From: Pedobacter jeongneungensis
GTDB lineage: Bacteria > Bacteroidota > Bacteroidia > Sphingobacteriales > Sphingobacteriaceae
Direction: 5' to 3'
Assembly (NCBI RefSeq): GCF_000633455.1
Contig: NZ_AYMG01000012.1
Coordinates: 180,391-244,390, forward strand
DNA length: 64,000 nt
The notes beneath the pieces were generated by a model. The model had not been told where the DNA came from. It worked only from the letters and a program-made list of their open reading frames with translations, and searched no databases. The position numbers were made by a program, and so were the translations under genes. Shown in pieces: positions 1-7,730 of this stretch (positions are counted from its first letter, which is position 1; every line of letters starts with the position of its first letter).

Positions 1-799
1 CATTATCGCTAAAAATCAGTTTACGTTCTTCTGCAGAAAATCGTTCGGCATATTTATGCACTAAATTAAACCAATCCTGGTACGGCCTGCTGATTAACAT
101 CACCGGCCAATCGCTGCCATACATCACCCTTTCAGTGCCGAAATGTTCGAAAACCGTATCAAAACAATTGAAAAGTTCTTTTTCTTTCCAGTTTTTCCAA
201 TCAGCCTCTGCTAGTAAACCAGAAACTTTACAGTGCACATTAGGGTTGGCTGCTAAGGTTTTAATATTTTCCGACCATGATTTTAAATCCTGGCTTTTCA
301 CATCTGGTTTACCACAATGATCCAATACAAATGGCTGATGTGGAACCTGATCAACCATTTTGATAATATCAGGCAATTGATTGTGGTAGCACAATAAATC
401 GTAGGTGTAATTGTATTTTTTTAACAGGTTAACGCCGGCAATGAATTTTTTATTCAAAATAAATTCCGAATTTTCTGCCTGTAAAATGTGTCGCCAGCCT
501 TTAATGGCCTTGAAATTGCTCCAATAGGCTAAACGTTCATCCAAATTGGGATTAAGCAGATCCACCCAGCCCACAATACCTTTAATGATTTCTTTTTCTT
601 CAGCTAAATTTAATAGAAAACGGTTTTCTTCTTCCGATTGATTGGCCTGTACGGCAATGCATCCGGTAATCTGAAGATCGTGATATGCCCCTGACAGATT
701 TTTCGGATGAAAATCCTGCTGGATAACCTTCATCTCTTCATTGATCCAGCTATCCCTAACCGGATCGAAATTCCAAAAATGCACATGTGTATCAATCAT
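1..799 (-). CDS. Amidohydrolase family, L-fucono/L-rhamnono-lactonase-like (3' end outside window)
   Basis: The reverse-strand reading frame opens with MIDTHVHFWNFDPVRDSWI, carrying the HxH metal motif of the amidohydrolase superfamily. Further on come a VLDHCGKP segment and a YGSDWPV segment, the other usual metal/substrate motifs of the sugar-lactonase subgroup (COG3618). About 266 residues are visible and the frame is still open at base 1, so the last few residues are cut off by the window edge. The probable role is cytoplasmic opening of L-fuconolactone or L-rhamnonolactone to the free acid. It starts 9 bp after the mutarotase stop, as the fourth gene of a minus-strand operon whose other members fit the same oxidative pathway. 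Family assignment is firm; the exact sugar is inferred from context. Confidence 0.85.
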   Translation of the reverse strand, partial: MIDTHVHFWNFDPVRDSWINEEMKVIQQDFHPKNLSGAYHDLQITGCIAVQANQSEEENRFLLNLAEEKEIIKGIVGWVDLLNPNLDERLAYWSNFKAIKGWRHILQAENSEFILNKKFIAGVNLLKKYNYTYDLLCYHNQLPDIIKMVDQVPHQPFVLDHCGKPDVKSQDLKSWSENIKTLAANPNVHCKVSGLLAEADWKNWKEKELFNCFDTVFEHFGTERVMYGSDWPVMLISRPYQDWFNLVHKYAERFSAEERKLIFSDN

Positions 800-808
800 A
801 AAAAGCGA

Positions 809-1138
809 TTAAAGTTTAAAAATCTGGTCCATTAAAATCCATTTTTCACCTGGTTTTGCACCTGGCATGGCCTGCTGGAACTTCCACATTAAAGTTTCCC
901 ATTCCTGCACTTTCGGATTGGCTAAATCAGCTTTTGCCTTTTTATCAAAAGAGAAGCTTTCGTTCACCTCCATAATCATAAATAACCGGTTACCAAGGAG
1001 ATATATTTCCAGGTTTTCGATGCCTGAAGAACTTATACTTTCTTTAATCTCCGGCCAAACCGATTGATGATACTGCTTATATTCTTCTATCAGCTTTTCA
1101 TCATTTATAAGGTCAAGTGTTAAGCAGTATCTTTTCAT
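809..1138 (-). CDS. L-rhamnose/L-fucose mutarotase (DUF718 family)
   Basis: A 109-residue protein of the RhaM/FucU-like ferredoxin-fold mutarotases, which interconvert alpha and beta pyranose anomers so that the next enzyme has its substrate. Typical features are EYKQYHQSVWPEI near residues 19-31 with the conserved Tyr-His, and NPKVQEWETLM near the C-terminus. The open frame extends 17 codons upstream, but those lie inside the FAH gene. The ATG at 1138 gives the canonical MKRYCLTLDL start, one base after the FAH stop, so translational coupling is likely. The length matches the family. A second homologue forms the C-terminal domain of the beta-helix protein at 55986-58556. Confidence 0.88.
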   Translation of the reverse strand: MKRYCLTLDLINDEKLIEEYKQYHQSVWPEIKESISSSGIENLEIYLLGNRLFMIMEVNESFSFDKKAKADLANPKVQEWETLMWKFQQAMPGAKPGEKWILMDQIFKL

Positions 1139-1139
1139 G

Positions 1140-1994
1140 TTAATTTCCGTTGTAAGCTTTAACCGTTTGTTTGCTGGTGCCCAGGCCATCTATCCCTAAT
1201 TCTACCACATCACCCGCTTTTAAATACCAGGGCTCCGGTTTCTGGCCCAAACCTACACCTGCAGGCGTTCCAGTGGTAATTACATCTCCAGGTAAAAGTG
1301 TCATAAACTGGCTGATGTATGAAATCATAAAAGGAACATTAAAAATCAGGTTTGAAGTATTGCCATCCTGTAATGTTTTGCCGTTTACAGTTAACCAAAG
1401 GCGAAGATTGTGTACATCGGCAATTTCATCCTGAGTAGCGATAAACGGGCCGATCGGCGCAAAAGTATCACAGCTTTTTCCTTTTACCCATTGTCCGTTT
1501 CTTTCGATCTGAAACTCACGCTCGCTGTAATCATTGTGCAACACATAACCCGCGATGTGATCCAAAGCATTTTCTTCGGAAACATAACTTGCTTTTTTAC
1601 CCACAACAATGGCCAATTCTACTTCCCAATCGGTTTTTTTGCTATTTTTTGGGATAATTAAGTCATCATTTGGACCAACTATTGCCGAAGTAGCCTTGAA
1701 GAATAAAATCGGCTCTGAGGGGATAGGTGCATTGGTTTCTGCAGCATGGTCTTTATAGTTTAAACCTACACAGATAATTTTAGAAGGACGAGCCAATGCA
1801 GGGCCAAGGCGTACGCCTTTATCAACCTGTGTTAAATCAGCAGATTCGATGTCTTTTTTAAGTTTTTCTAAGCCATCACCGCCAAAAAAATCTTCATTAT
1901 AATCTTTCACCAATGCAGAAACATCGAAATAATTATCGTTTATAATCACTCCTGGTTTTTCAGCTCCCGCTTCGCCAAATCGTATTAATTTCAT
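1140..1994 (-). CDS. Fumarylacetoacetate hydrolase family, likely 2,4-diketo-3-deoxy-L-fuconate (or -rhamnonate) hydrolase
   Basis: A 284-residue FAH-fold protein. KIICVGLNYKDHAAE, KKTDWEVELAIVVGKKA (metal-ligand glutamates), HNDYSER, GKSCDTFAPIGP and TTGTPAGVG are the signature segments of the family. In oxidative L-fucose and L-rhamnose degradation this family splits the 2,4-diketo-3-deoxy acid into pyruvate and a hydroxy acid. That role fits here because an SDR dehydrogenase lies 24 bp upstream and a mutarotase and lactonase lie directly downstream on the same strand. No signal peptide is present, so it is cytoplasmic. Acylpyruvase or another FAH activity remains possible. Confidence 0.88.
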   Translation of the reverse strand: MKLIRFGEAGAEKPGVIINDNYFDVSALVKDYNEDFFGGDGLEKLKKDIESADLTQVDKGVRLGPALARPSKIICVGLNYKDHAAETNAPIPSEPILFFKATSAIVGPNDDLIIPKNSKKTDWEVELAIVVGKKASYVSEENALDHIAGYVLHNDYSEREFQIERNGQWVKGKSCDTFAPIGPFIATQDEIADVHNLRLWLTVNGKTLQDGNTSNLIFNVPFMISYISQFMTLLPGDVITTGTPAGVGLGQKPEPWYLKAGDVVELGIDGLGTSKQTVKAYNGN

Positions 1995-2018
1995 TATATT
2001 ATATTTAAAATTGTGTTA

Positions 2019-2783
2019 TTAATTGTTTAAGGTCGTAAATCCACCATCAATAGGGTAATCGCAGCCCGTAATAAAAGAAGCTTCGTCACTGCAGAGGTAT
2101 AAAGCCAGCGCGCCTACTTCTTCCGGTTTCGCCATTCTACCGATAGGTTGTGTTTTAGAAAGCTTTTCGAACATTTCAGGGATGTTATCCGGATAGTTTT
2201 TCTGTAAAAAGCCATCCACAAAAGGCGTGTGTACCCTTGCCGGAGATATGGAATTACACCTGATGTTTTCGCCAATATAATCCTTGGCCACGCTCATGGT
2301 AATGGCTTTAACTGCACCTTTTGCCGCACTGTACACGAAACGGTCGGGTAGGCCAATCAAAGCCGCAATTGATGCCATATTGATAATCACACCTCCACCG
2401 GCTAAACGGATCTGTGGAATGGCTGCATGCAAACAGTTGTAAACACCTTTAACATTTACGCGCATTACCCGGTCAAAGTCCGCTTCTTCAGTAGTATCGG
2501 CCTTTCCAATATGCGCAATACCTGCATTATTGATCAGGATGTTGATCTGCCCAATCTCGTTAAAAACATCGTGAACCGCTTTATGATCAGAAACATCGCA
2601 GCCATAACTAAATGCTGTACCGCCGTTTTCTTTAATTTCATTGATCGTATCCTGTGCTTGCTCAGTTCCCAGTTCGATGATGTGAACTTCGGCACCCTGT
2701 TTAGCTAAAATGGTTGCAATGGCCTTTCCAATGCCGCTTCCCCCGCCTGTAACCACGGCTCTTTTGTTTTTTAGTGAAAACAT
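2019..2783 (-). CDS. SDR oxidoreductase, likely 2-keto-3-deoxy-L-fuconate (or -rhamnonate) dehydrogenase
   Basis: A 254-residue classical short-chain dehydrogenase. The cofactor motif VTGGGSGIGKAIA lies at 11-23, NNAG at 85-88, the catalytic Ser near 138, and Tyr151/Lys155 in YSAAK. The C-terminus ends with the ITGCDYPIDGGFT segment usual for the family. It is the first gene of the minus-strand catabolic operon and faces the divergent enzyme gene at 3051. With the FAH hydrolase it fits the step that oxidises 2-keto-3-deoxy-L-fuconate to the diketo acid. SDR substrate specificity cannot be read from sequence, so this rests on neighbours. Confidence 0.87.
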   Translation of the reverse strand: MFSLKNKRAVVTGGGSGIGKAIATILAKQGAEVHIIELGTEQAQDTINEIKENGGTAFSYGCDVSDHKAVHDVFNEIGQINILINNAGIAHIGKADTTEEADFDRVMRVNVKGVYNCLHAAIPQIRLAGGGVIINMASIAALIGLPDRFVYSAAKGAVKAITMSVAKDYIGENIRCNSISPARVHTPFVDGFLQKNYPDNIPEMFEKLSKTQPIGRMAKPEEVGALALYLCSDEASFITGCDYPIDGGFTTLNN

Positions 2784-3050
2784 GTATGGTTATAAATTAT
2801 AATTGATTAGAATATAGAATACAAATAAAATAAATATTGTTGGTTAAAAATTTTATCTTCTTGTCTAAATATTAACAGATATTGTCATACACTGCCATGA
2901 AGATACCAGGCGTCTTACCTTGCATAAATTTTACAAAGACGAATGGCTAATTTACTTATATTTGAATATTATTTTTATATTTAAATAATATTTTAACCAA
3001 ATATCACATATCATCTTTCCGTAAAAGGGGAGTTGTTAGCGCCAAACTGA
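2784..3050. promoter_or_regulatory. Divergent promoter region between catabolic operon and PUL
   Basis: No gene is seen in this AT-rich 267-bp stretch between divergent starts. TATATTTG at 2957-2964 matches the Bacteroidota -7 consensus TAnnTTTG, but no convincing -33 box was found. TTTTAACCAAAT occurs at 2991-3002, and its reverse-strand counterpart TTTTAACCAA at 2840-2849 precedes the SDR gene. The minus strand at 3003-3023 contains AAGATGATA, resembling the motif shared by other operon heads in this window. Promoter assignments are inference. Confidence 0.4.
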
Positions 3051-5786
3051 ATGAGAAATTTTCTGATTTTTATTTCCTGTTATTTTTTATCGATACCTTT
3101 ATCTCAGGCAACTAATCGTGCACAAAAAACCATTATAATTTCTACGGAGAACCATGTTCGGGTACGTTTCGGTGCAGAAAGAATTTCAAAAGCTTTATCT
3201 CAATTAAACTATTCGACCAAAATTGAAATAAAGGATAAATTCAGTGGTATGGGCAATGTGATTGTGATTGGCGTATTTTCTGATAAACTTTTTACCAACC
3301 ATCTTCCTACGGAAATTAAAAATAAGATCTCCGTTACAAAAAAGGAAGGTTTCCATATCTATACGTCAAAAAACGGTACAATCTATATAATCGGTAACGA
3401 TGCATCGGGTGCCTTGTATGGCTGTATAGAATTGGCCGATCAAATTAATAGCACGGGTAAATTACCTAAACAACTGTCTGTTTCCGATCAGCCAGAAATG
3501 GTATTACGTGGCACTTGTATCGGCCTGCAGAAACCCGATTACCTGCCCGGACATGATGTTTACGAATATCCTTACACGCCTGAAACCTTTCCATGGCTTT
3601 ATGATAAGGCTTTGTGGATCAAATACCTTGATATGATGGTGGAGAACCGTTATAATTCGCTTTATTTATGGAACGGGCATCCTTTTTCTTCCTTATTAAG
3701 GTTAAAAGATTATCCTTATGCAGTGGAGGTAGACGATGCTACGTTAAAAAAGAATGAAGAAATTTTTAGGTTTTTGACTACTGAAGCAGATAAACGTGGC
3801 ATTTGGGTCATCCAGATGTTTTATAATATCATTATTCCAAAACCTTTCGCCGATAAACATGGCTTAAAAACACAGGATAGAAACCGTCCGATTATCCCTT
3901 TAATAGCTGATTACACCCGAAAATCAATTGCATCATTTGTGGAGAAATATCCGAACGTAGGTTTAATGGTGGCTCTGGGCGAAGCGATGGAAGGCGTTGG
4001 CCAGGATGATATTGATTGGTTTACCAAAACCATTATCCCTGGGGTAAAAGATGGATTAAAAGCTGCCGGAATTAAGGAAGAACCTCCAATTGTACTGCGT
4101 GCACACGATACTGATGCGCCGAGCGTAATGAAAGCCGCATTGCCGCTTTATCATAATCTATATACCGAAAACAAATTTAATGGCGAAGCTTTAACTACTT
4201 ATACGCCGCGTGGTGCCTGGGCCGATTTAAACAGAAAGTTGGCGGCTATAGGAACCGTTAACATTTCTAACGTGCACATTTTAGCTAATTTAGAGCCATT
4301 TAGGTATGGTTCGGCTGATTTTATTCAAAAATCGGTTCAGGCGATGAATAAAATTTATGGCGCAAAAGGATTACACTTATATCCACAGGCAAGTTATTGG
4401 GACTGGCCATATTCGGCTGATGAAGTAAAAGGCAGGTTATTAGAGGTAGACCGCGATTGGATCTGGTATAAAGAATGGGCAAGATATTCGTGGAATTCGC
4501 AGCGCGACCGCAAACAGGAAATCGACTATTGGGGTAAAGAACTCGGCGATAAATACGGTACCGATTTAATGGGTGGCAAAGCCATTTTGAATGCTTATGA
4601 AGAATCGGGAGAGATATCTCCAAAACTTTTGCGTAGATACGGCATTACAGATGGTAACCGGCAAACGCTGACTTTAGGTATGCTGATGACACAATTGATT
4701 AACCCGTACCGTTACGGACTTTTTACTTTACTATACGAATCGGAAGCGCCTGAAGGTGAAATGATTATCGATTATGCAGAAAAGGAATGGAAGAAGCAGG
4801 GGCATATTGGTGAAACTCCTGTTCAGGTGGCAAAAGAAGTGGTTGAACACGGCAAAAAAGCCATCCAATCGATAAATGAAGCTGCGCCAAACGTAAAAAA
4901 GAATACGGCAGAATTTAAAAGGCTTAAAAATGATATTTATTGCTACGATGCCATGGCTAATTTTTATGCGGAGAAAGTAAAAGCAGCCCTTTGGATATTG
5001 AGGTATAAATATTCTAACCAGGTAAGCGATTTAGAACAGGCCTTGCCTTTTTTACAAAAAAGCGTGAATCACTACGCAGAGCTGGTTAAATTAACCGATC
5101 ATAATTACCTGTATGCCAACAGTATGCAAACCAAACAACGTAAAATACCGATGCGTGGTGTAGACAAAACTTTTATCCATTGGAGAGAAATGTTGCCCGT
5201 ATTTATCAAAGAATTGAATCATTTTAAAAGGAGCATCGATTCTTTAAAATCAATAAAAGCTGGAACGCTTGCTGCAATTACACCTTATAAAACGGCCAAT
5301 GTTAAGCTATTGAACGAAACTGAAAGTTATATCATAGCCAAAGATGCCTCACTTTTTACGGACACAACAGTTAAAATAAAAGAAGTGGCTGAACAATTAC
5401 TTGGTTTAAAAGGCATTAAATTGAGCAAAGCACGACAAATTAAAAATGGTACAGAAATTAAGTTTAGCACCAATTCTCCTGTAAAATTACTGGTTGGCTT
5501 TTTTAACCAGAAAGATTCTCAATACCTGGCTCCGCCACAATTGGAAACCGATGCAAGTGCCAATAATTACGGTCAATCCGAAATTAAAATATCAAATGCG
5601 TTGGTGTCTTATGGCTTTCCTCCGGTAAATGTACACGCGTATACTTTTCCGGCAGGAACACATACTTTAAATTTAGGAAAAGGAGCCTGTTTGCTTTTAG
5701 GTTTTATTGATGATAAACAGGAACTACGCATTTTTAACGCAGGTTTAGATGGCAGGGGAAAAGACATAGATTGGTTATTTGAATAA
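3051..5786 (+). CDS. Secreted glycoside hydrolase with GH67N/GH20b-like N-terminal domain; putative exo-uronidase
   Basis: A 911-residue protein with an N-terminal signal peptide (hydrophobic FLIFISCYFLSIPLSQA). Residues about 25-150 form an alpha+beta domain of the kind that precedes the barrel in alpha-glucuronidases and GH20, GH84 and GH115 enzymes (GNDASGALYGCIELADQI). A TIM-barrel-like region follows from about 165 to 530, rich in aromatic residues, with candidate acidic residues Glu311 (LGEAMEG) and Glu415 (LEPFRYG). The C-terminal 350 residues are helical then beta-rich. I cannot place it in a numbered GH family. A galacturonidase or glucuronidase in pectin side-chain breakdown would fit the locus. 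The next gene starts inside its stop codon (TAATG), so the two are probably co-translated. Confidence 0.7.
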   Translation: MRNFLIFISCYFLSIPLSQATNRAQKTIIISTENHVRVRFGAERISKALSQLNYSTKIEIKDKFSGMGNVIVIGVFSDKLFTNHLPTEIKNKISVTKKEGFHIYTSKNGTIYIIGNDASGALYGCIELADQINSTGKLPKQLSVSDQPEMVLRGTCIGLQKPDYLPGHDVYEYPYTPETFPWLYDKALWIKYLDMMVENRYNSLYLWNGHPFSSLLRLKDYPYAVEVDDATLKKNEEIFRFLTTEADKRGIWVIQMFYNIIIPKPFADKHGLKTQDRNRPIIPLIADYTRKSIASFVEKYPNVGLMVALGEAMEGVGQDDIDWFTKTIIPGVKDGLKAAGIKEEPPIVLRAHDTDAPSVMKAALPLYHNLYTENKFNGEALTTYTPRGAWADLNRKLAAIGTVNISNVHILANLEPFRYGSADFIQKSVQAMNKIYGAKGLHLYPQASYWDWPYSADEVKGRLLEVDRDWIWYKEWARYSWNSQRDRKQEIDYWGKELGDKYGTDLMGGKAILNAYEESGEISPKLLRRYGITDGNRQTLTLGMLMTQLINPYRYGLFTLLYESEAPEGEMIIDYAEKEWKKQGHIGETPVQVAKEVVEHGKKAIQSINEAAPNVKKNTAEFKRLKNDIYCYDAMANFYAEKVKAALWILRYKYSNQVSDLEQALPFLQKSVNHYAELVKLTDHNYLYANSMQTKQRKIPMRGVDKTFIHWREMLPVFIKELNHFKRSIDSLKSIKAGTLAAITPYKTANVKLLNETESYIIAKDASLFTDTTVKIKEVAEQLLGLKGIKLSKARQIKNGTEIKFSTNSPVKLLVGFFNQKDSQYLAPPQLETDASANNYGQSEIKISNALVSYGFPPVNVHAYTFPAGTHTLNLGKGACLLLGFIDDKQELRIFNAGLDGRGKDIDWLFE

Positions 5787-7339
5787 TGGGAAATACAAGA
5801 AAATTTATAGCAACGGCAGTACTGTCGATATTGACAATTTCCGGCTTTGCGCAACAGAGATCAATTCTGGGGACAGAAAAGCTGAAGAAATACGTCGAAT
5901 ATTTTAATTCAATAGATACTGAAGCCGTAAAAAATTATATTCCAAATAACGAGGCTTTTAAATGGCTAGCTGATCAGGCTCCTTTATTCGAATGTCCGGA
6001 TTCGGTATTGGAACAAAATTATTATTACCGCTGGTGGACTTACCGTAAACACCTGGTTAAAACGCCTGAAGGTTTCATATTTACCGAGTTTATTGAGCCG
6101 GTTAAACATGCAGGAAAATATAACTCAATCAGCTGCGCATTGGGTCACCACATTTACGAAGGCAGGTGGCTGAAAGACAACAGTTACCTGAAAGATTATA
6201 TCAAATTCTGGCTTTACCATGCCGATGTGGGCCAAACGAAACAACGTTTTCATCAATTTAGCAGCTGGGTGGATGATGCCATTTATCAAAACTATCTGGT
6301 AAAACCGGATCACGGATTTCTGAAAGAAATTTTGCCCGCATTAGATAAAGATTATGGTAAATGGGAATCTGAACGGCAGCTTAAAAACGGATTGTTTTGG
6401 CAAAATGAAGTGAAAGATGGCATGGAAGAATCCATCAGTGGTTCACGTAAAGACCAGAATCAACGTCCAACCATAAGCAGCTATATGTATGGAAATGCAG
6501 TGGCCTTAGATAAGATATCGGTACTTTTAGGTGAAACAGCAATGGCAGATAAATATAAAAACAAAGCAATTACCCTTAAAAAGCTGGTTCAGGATAGTTT
6601 ATGGAATACTTCTGCTTCATTTTTTGAAACGAGAAAAGCCAAAGGTGGCTCGGCCGAGGTAAGGGAAGCCATTGGTTTTACACCCTGGGATTTCAATTTA
6701 CCCGACGATCAGGCAAATTATGCAAAAGCGTGGGACCAGTTATTGGATACAGCCGGATTTAAAGCACCCTGGGGTTTAACCACAGCCGAAAGAAGAAATC
6801 CAACATTCAGAACCAGAGGAACCGGGCATAGCTGCGAATGGGATGGGGCACTTTGGCCTTTTGCCAGCTCACAAACGTTAAAAGGATTGGCAAATCTGTT
6901 AACGAATTATAAAAAACATGGTAAAATGAATGCAAATATCTTTTATCAGGAATTGCATCAATATGCTGCATCCCATGTCAAAAATGGAAAACCTTACTTA
7001 GGGGAGTATCAGGATGAAAAAACCGGAGAATGGCTAAAAGGTGACAATCCTCGAAGCAGTTTTTACAATCATTCTACCTTTAATGATTTAATTATCAATG
7101 ATTTAGTTGGTGTAAAACCTCATCAGGATAATGTTTTGGAGATTTCTCCATTAATCCCGAAAAATCAATGGGAATGGTTTATACTGGATAATGTTTCCTA
7201 TCATGGTAAAATAGTGACAATTTTATGGGACAAAACCGGTAAAAAATATAACAGGGGTAAGGGGTTATTGGTGTTTGTTGATGGCAAAGAAATTTATAAA
7301 GGCAAAGATTTGAAGCCTTTAAAGGTTAAGATGGATTAA
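5786..7339 (+). CDS. MGH1-like (alpha/alpha)6-barrel glycoside hydrolase, secreted
   Basis: A 517-residue protein with a signal peptide ending near SGFAQQ (about residue 23). The body looks like the GH63/trehalase-like (alpha/alpha)6 toroid, with the motifs RWWTYRKHLV, FSSWVDDAIYQNYL, TRGTGHSCEWDGALWPFASS, PYLGEYQDEKTGEW and YNHSTFNDLIINDLVG. Acidic residues in SWVDDA and GEYQDE are candidate catalysts. The start codon overlaps the stop of the upstream enzyme (TAATG), which marks an operon. The sugar is unknown. The last codons, encoding KVKMD and the stop, are duplicated twice in the repeat array directly downstream, which is unusual. Confidence 0.72.
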   Translation: MGNTRKFIATAVLSILTISGFAQQRSILGTEKLKKYVEYFNSIDTEAVKNYIPNNEAFKWLADQAPLFECPDSVLEQNYYYRWWTYRKHLVKTPEGFIFTEFIEPVKHAGKYNSISCALGHHIYEGRWLKDNSYLKDYIKFWLYHADVGQTKQRFHQFSSWVDDAIYQNYLVKPDHGFLKEILPALDKDYGKWESERQLKNGLFWQNEVKDGMEESISGSRKDQNQRPTISSYMYGNAVALDKISVLLGETAMADKYKNKAITLKKLVQDSLWNTSASFFETRKAKGGSAEVREAIGFTPWDFNLPDDQANYAKAWDQLLDTAGFKAPWGLTTAERRNPTFRTRGTGHSCEWDGALWPFASSQTLKGLANLLTNYKKHGKMNANIFYQELHQYAASHVKNGKPYLGEYQDEKTGEWLKGDNPRSSFYNHSTFNDLIINDLVGVKPHQDNVLEISPLIPKNQWEWFILDNVSYHGKIVTILWDKTGKKYNRGKGLLVFVDGKEIYKGKDLKPLKVKMD

Positions 7340-7605
7340 ATCAATTATCCTCTGTCTGTGTCCTCAAAGACCGAAATTGTTTTTGGTTCGTGGAGACACG
7401 AACCAAGGCAGTAAAAGTTAAAATGGATTAAGTTAGTCACCTCGGTCTGTGTCCCCACAGACCGAAATTAACTCCGATTGGTTCGTGGAGATACAAACCA
7501 AGGCAGTAGCCAGTGAAAGTTAAGATGTATTAAGTTAGGCGCCTATCCTCTGTCTGTGTCCACACAGACCGAAATGGTTTATAGGTTCGTGGAGACACGA
7601 ACCAA
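7321..7605 (+). repeat. Three-unit tandem repeat carrying duplicated gene 3' end plus paired hairpins
   Basis: Three related units start at about 7321, 7413 and 7515 (periods 92 and 102 bp). Each begins with a version of AAAGTTAAGATGGATTAA, which is the 3' end of the upstream CDS. Each then has a hairpin of the type YCTGTCTGTG..CACAGACCGA and ends with a second hairpin, GGTTCGTG GAGA CACGAACC plus AAGGC. The first unit is the real gene end; units two and three are non-coding copies. The stems are best preserved at 7383-7406, 7442-7465 and 7584-7603. Confidence 0.85.
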
Positions 7606-7730
7606 GGCGTATAGAAAAGCGATAAAATCGCTGACCTCATTCAACCTCGTTACAAACGAGGACGAGGACTTTACGAATAAATTAAATGCCTCGGTTCGTG
7701 TCTCCACGAACCGAACTATAATAAAAAACA
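7606..7730. repeat. Leader of GH28 gene with one more palindrome
   Basis: Between the repeat array and the GH28 start, a further perfect hairpin (TCGGTTCGTG, loop TCTC, CACGAACCGA) lies at 7691-7714, 16 bp before the ATG. A second inverted repeat, CCTCGTT..AACGAGG, lies at about 7645-7661. An open frame through 7556-7810 is built largely of repeat sequence and was not accepted as a gene. No clear promoter was found. Confidence 0.6.

Noticed and set aside
135..320. Plus-strand 61-codon frame at the left edge
   Set aside because: Shadow of the amidohydrolase gene on the minus strand.
7321..7605. CRISPR-like regular spacing of repeats
   Set aside because: Units are 92-102 bp, contain internal palindromes and pieces of the upstream CDS, and lack unique spacers; no cas genes are near.
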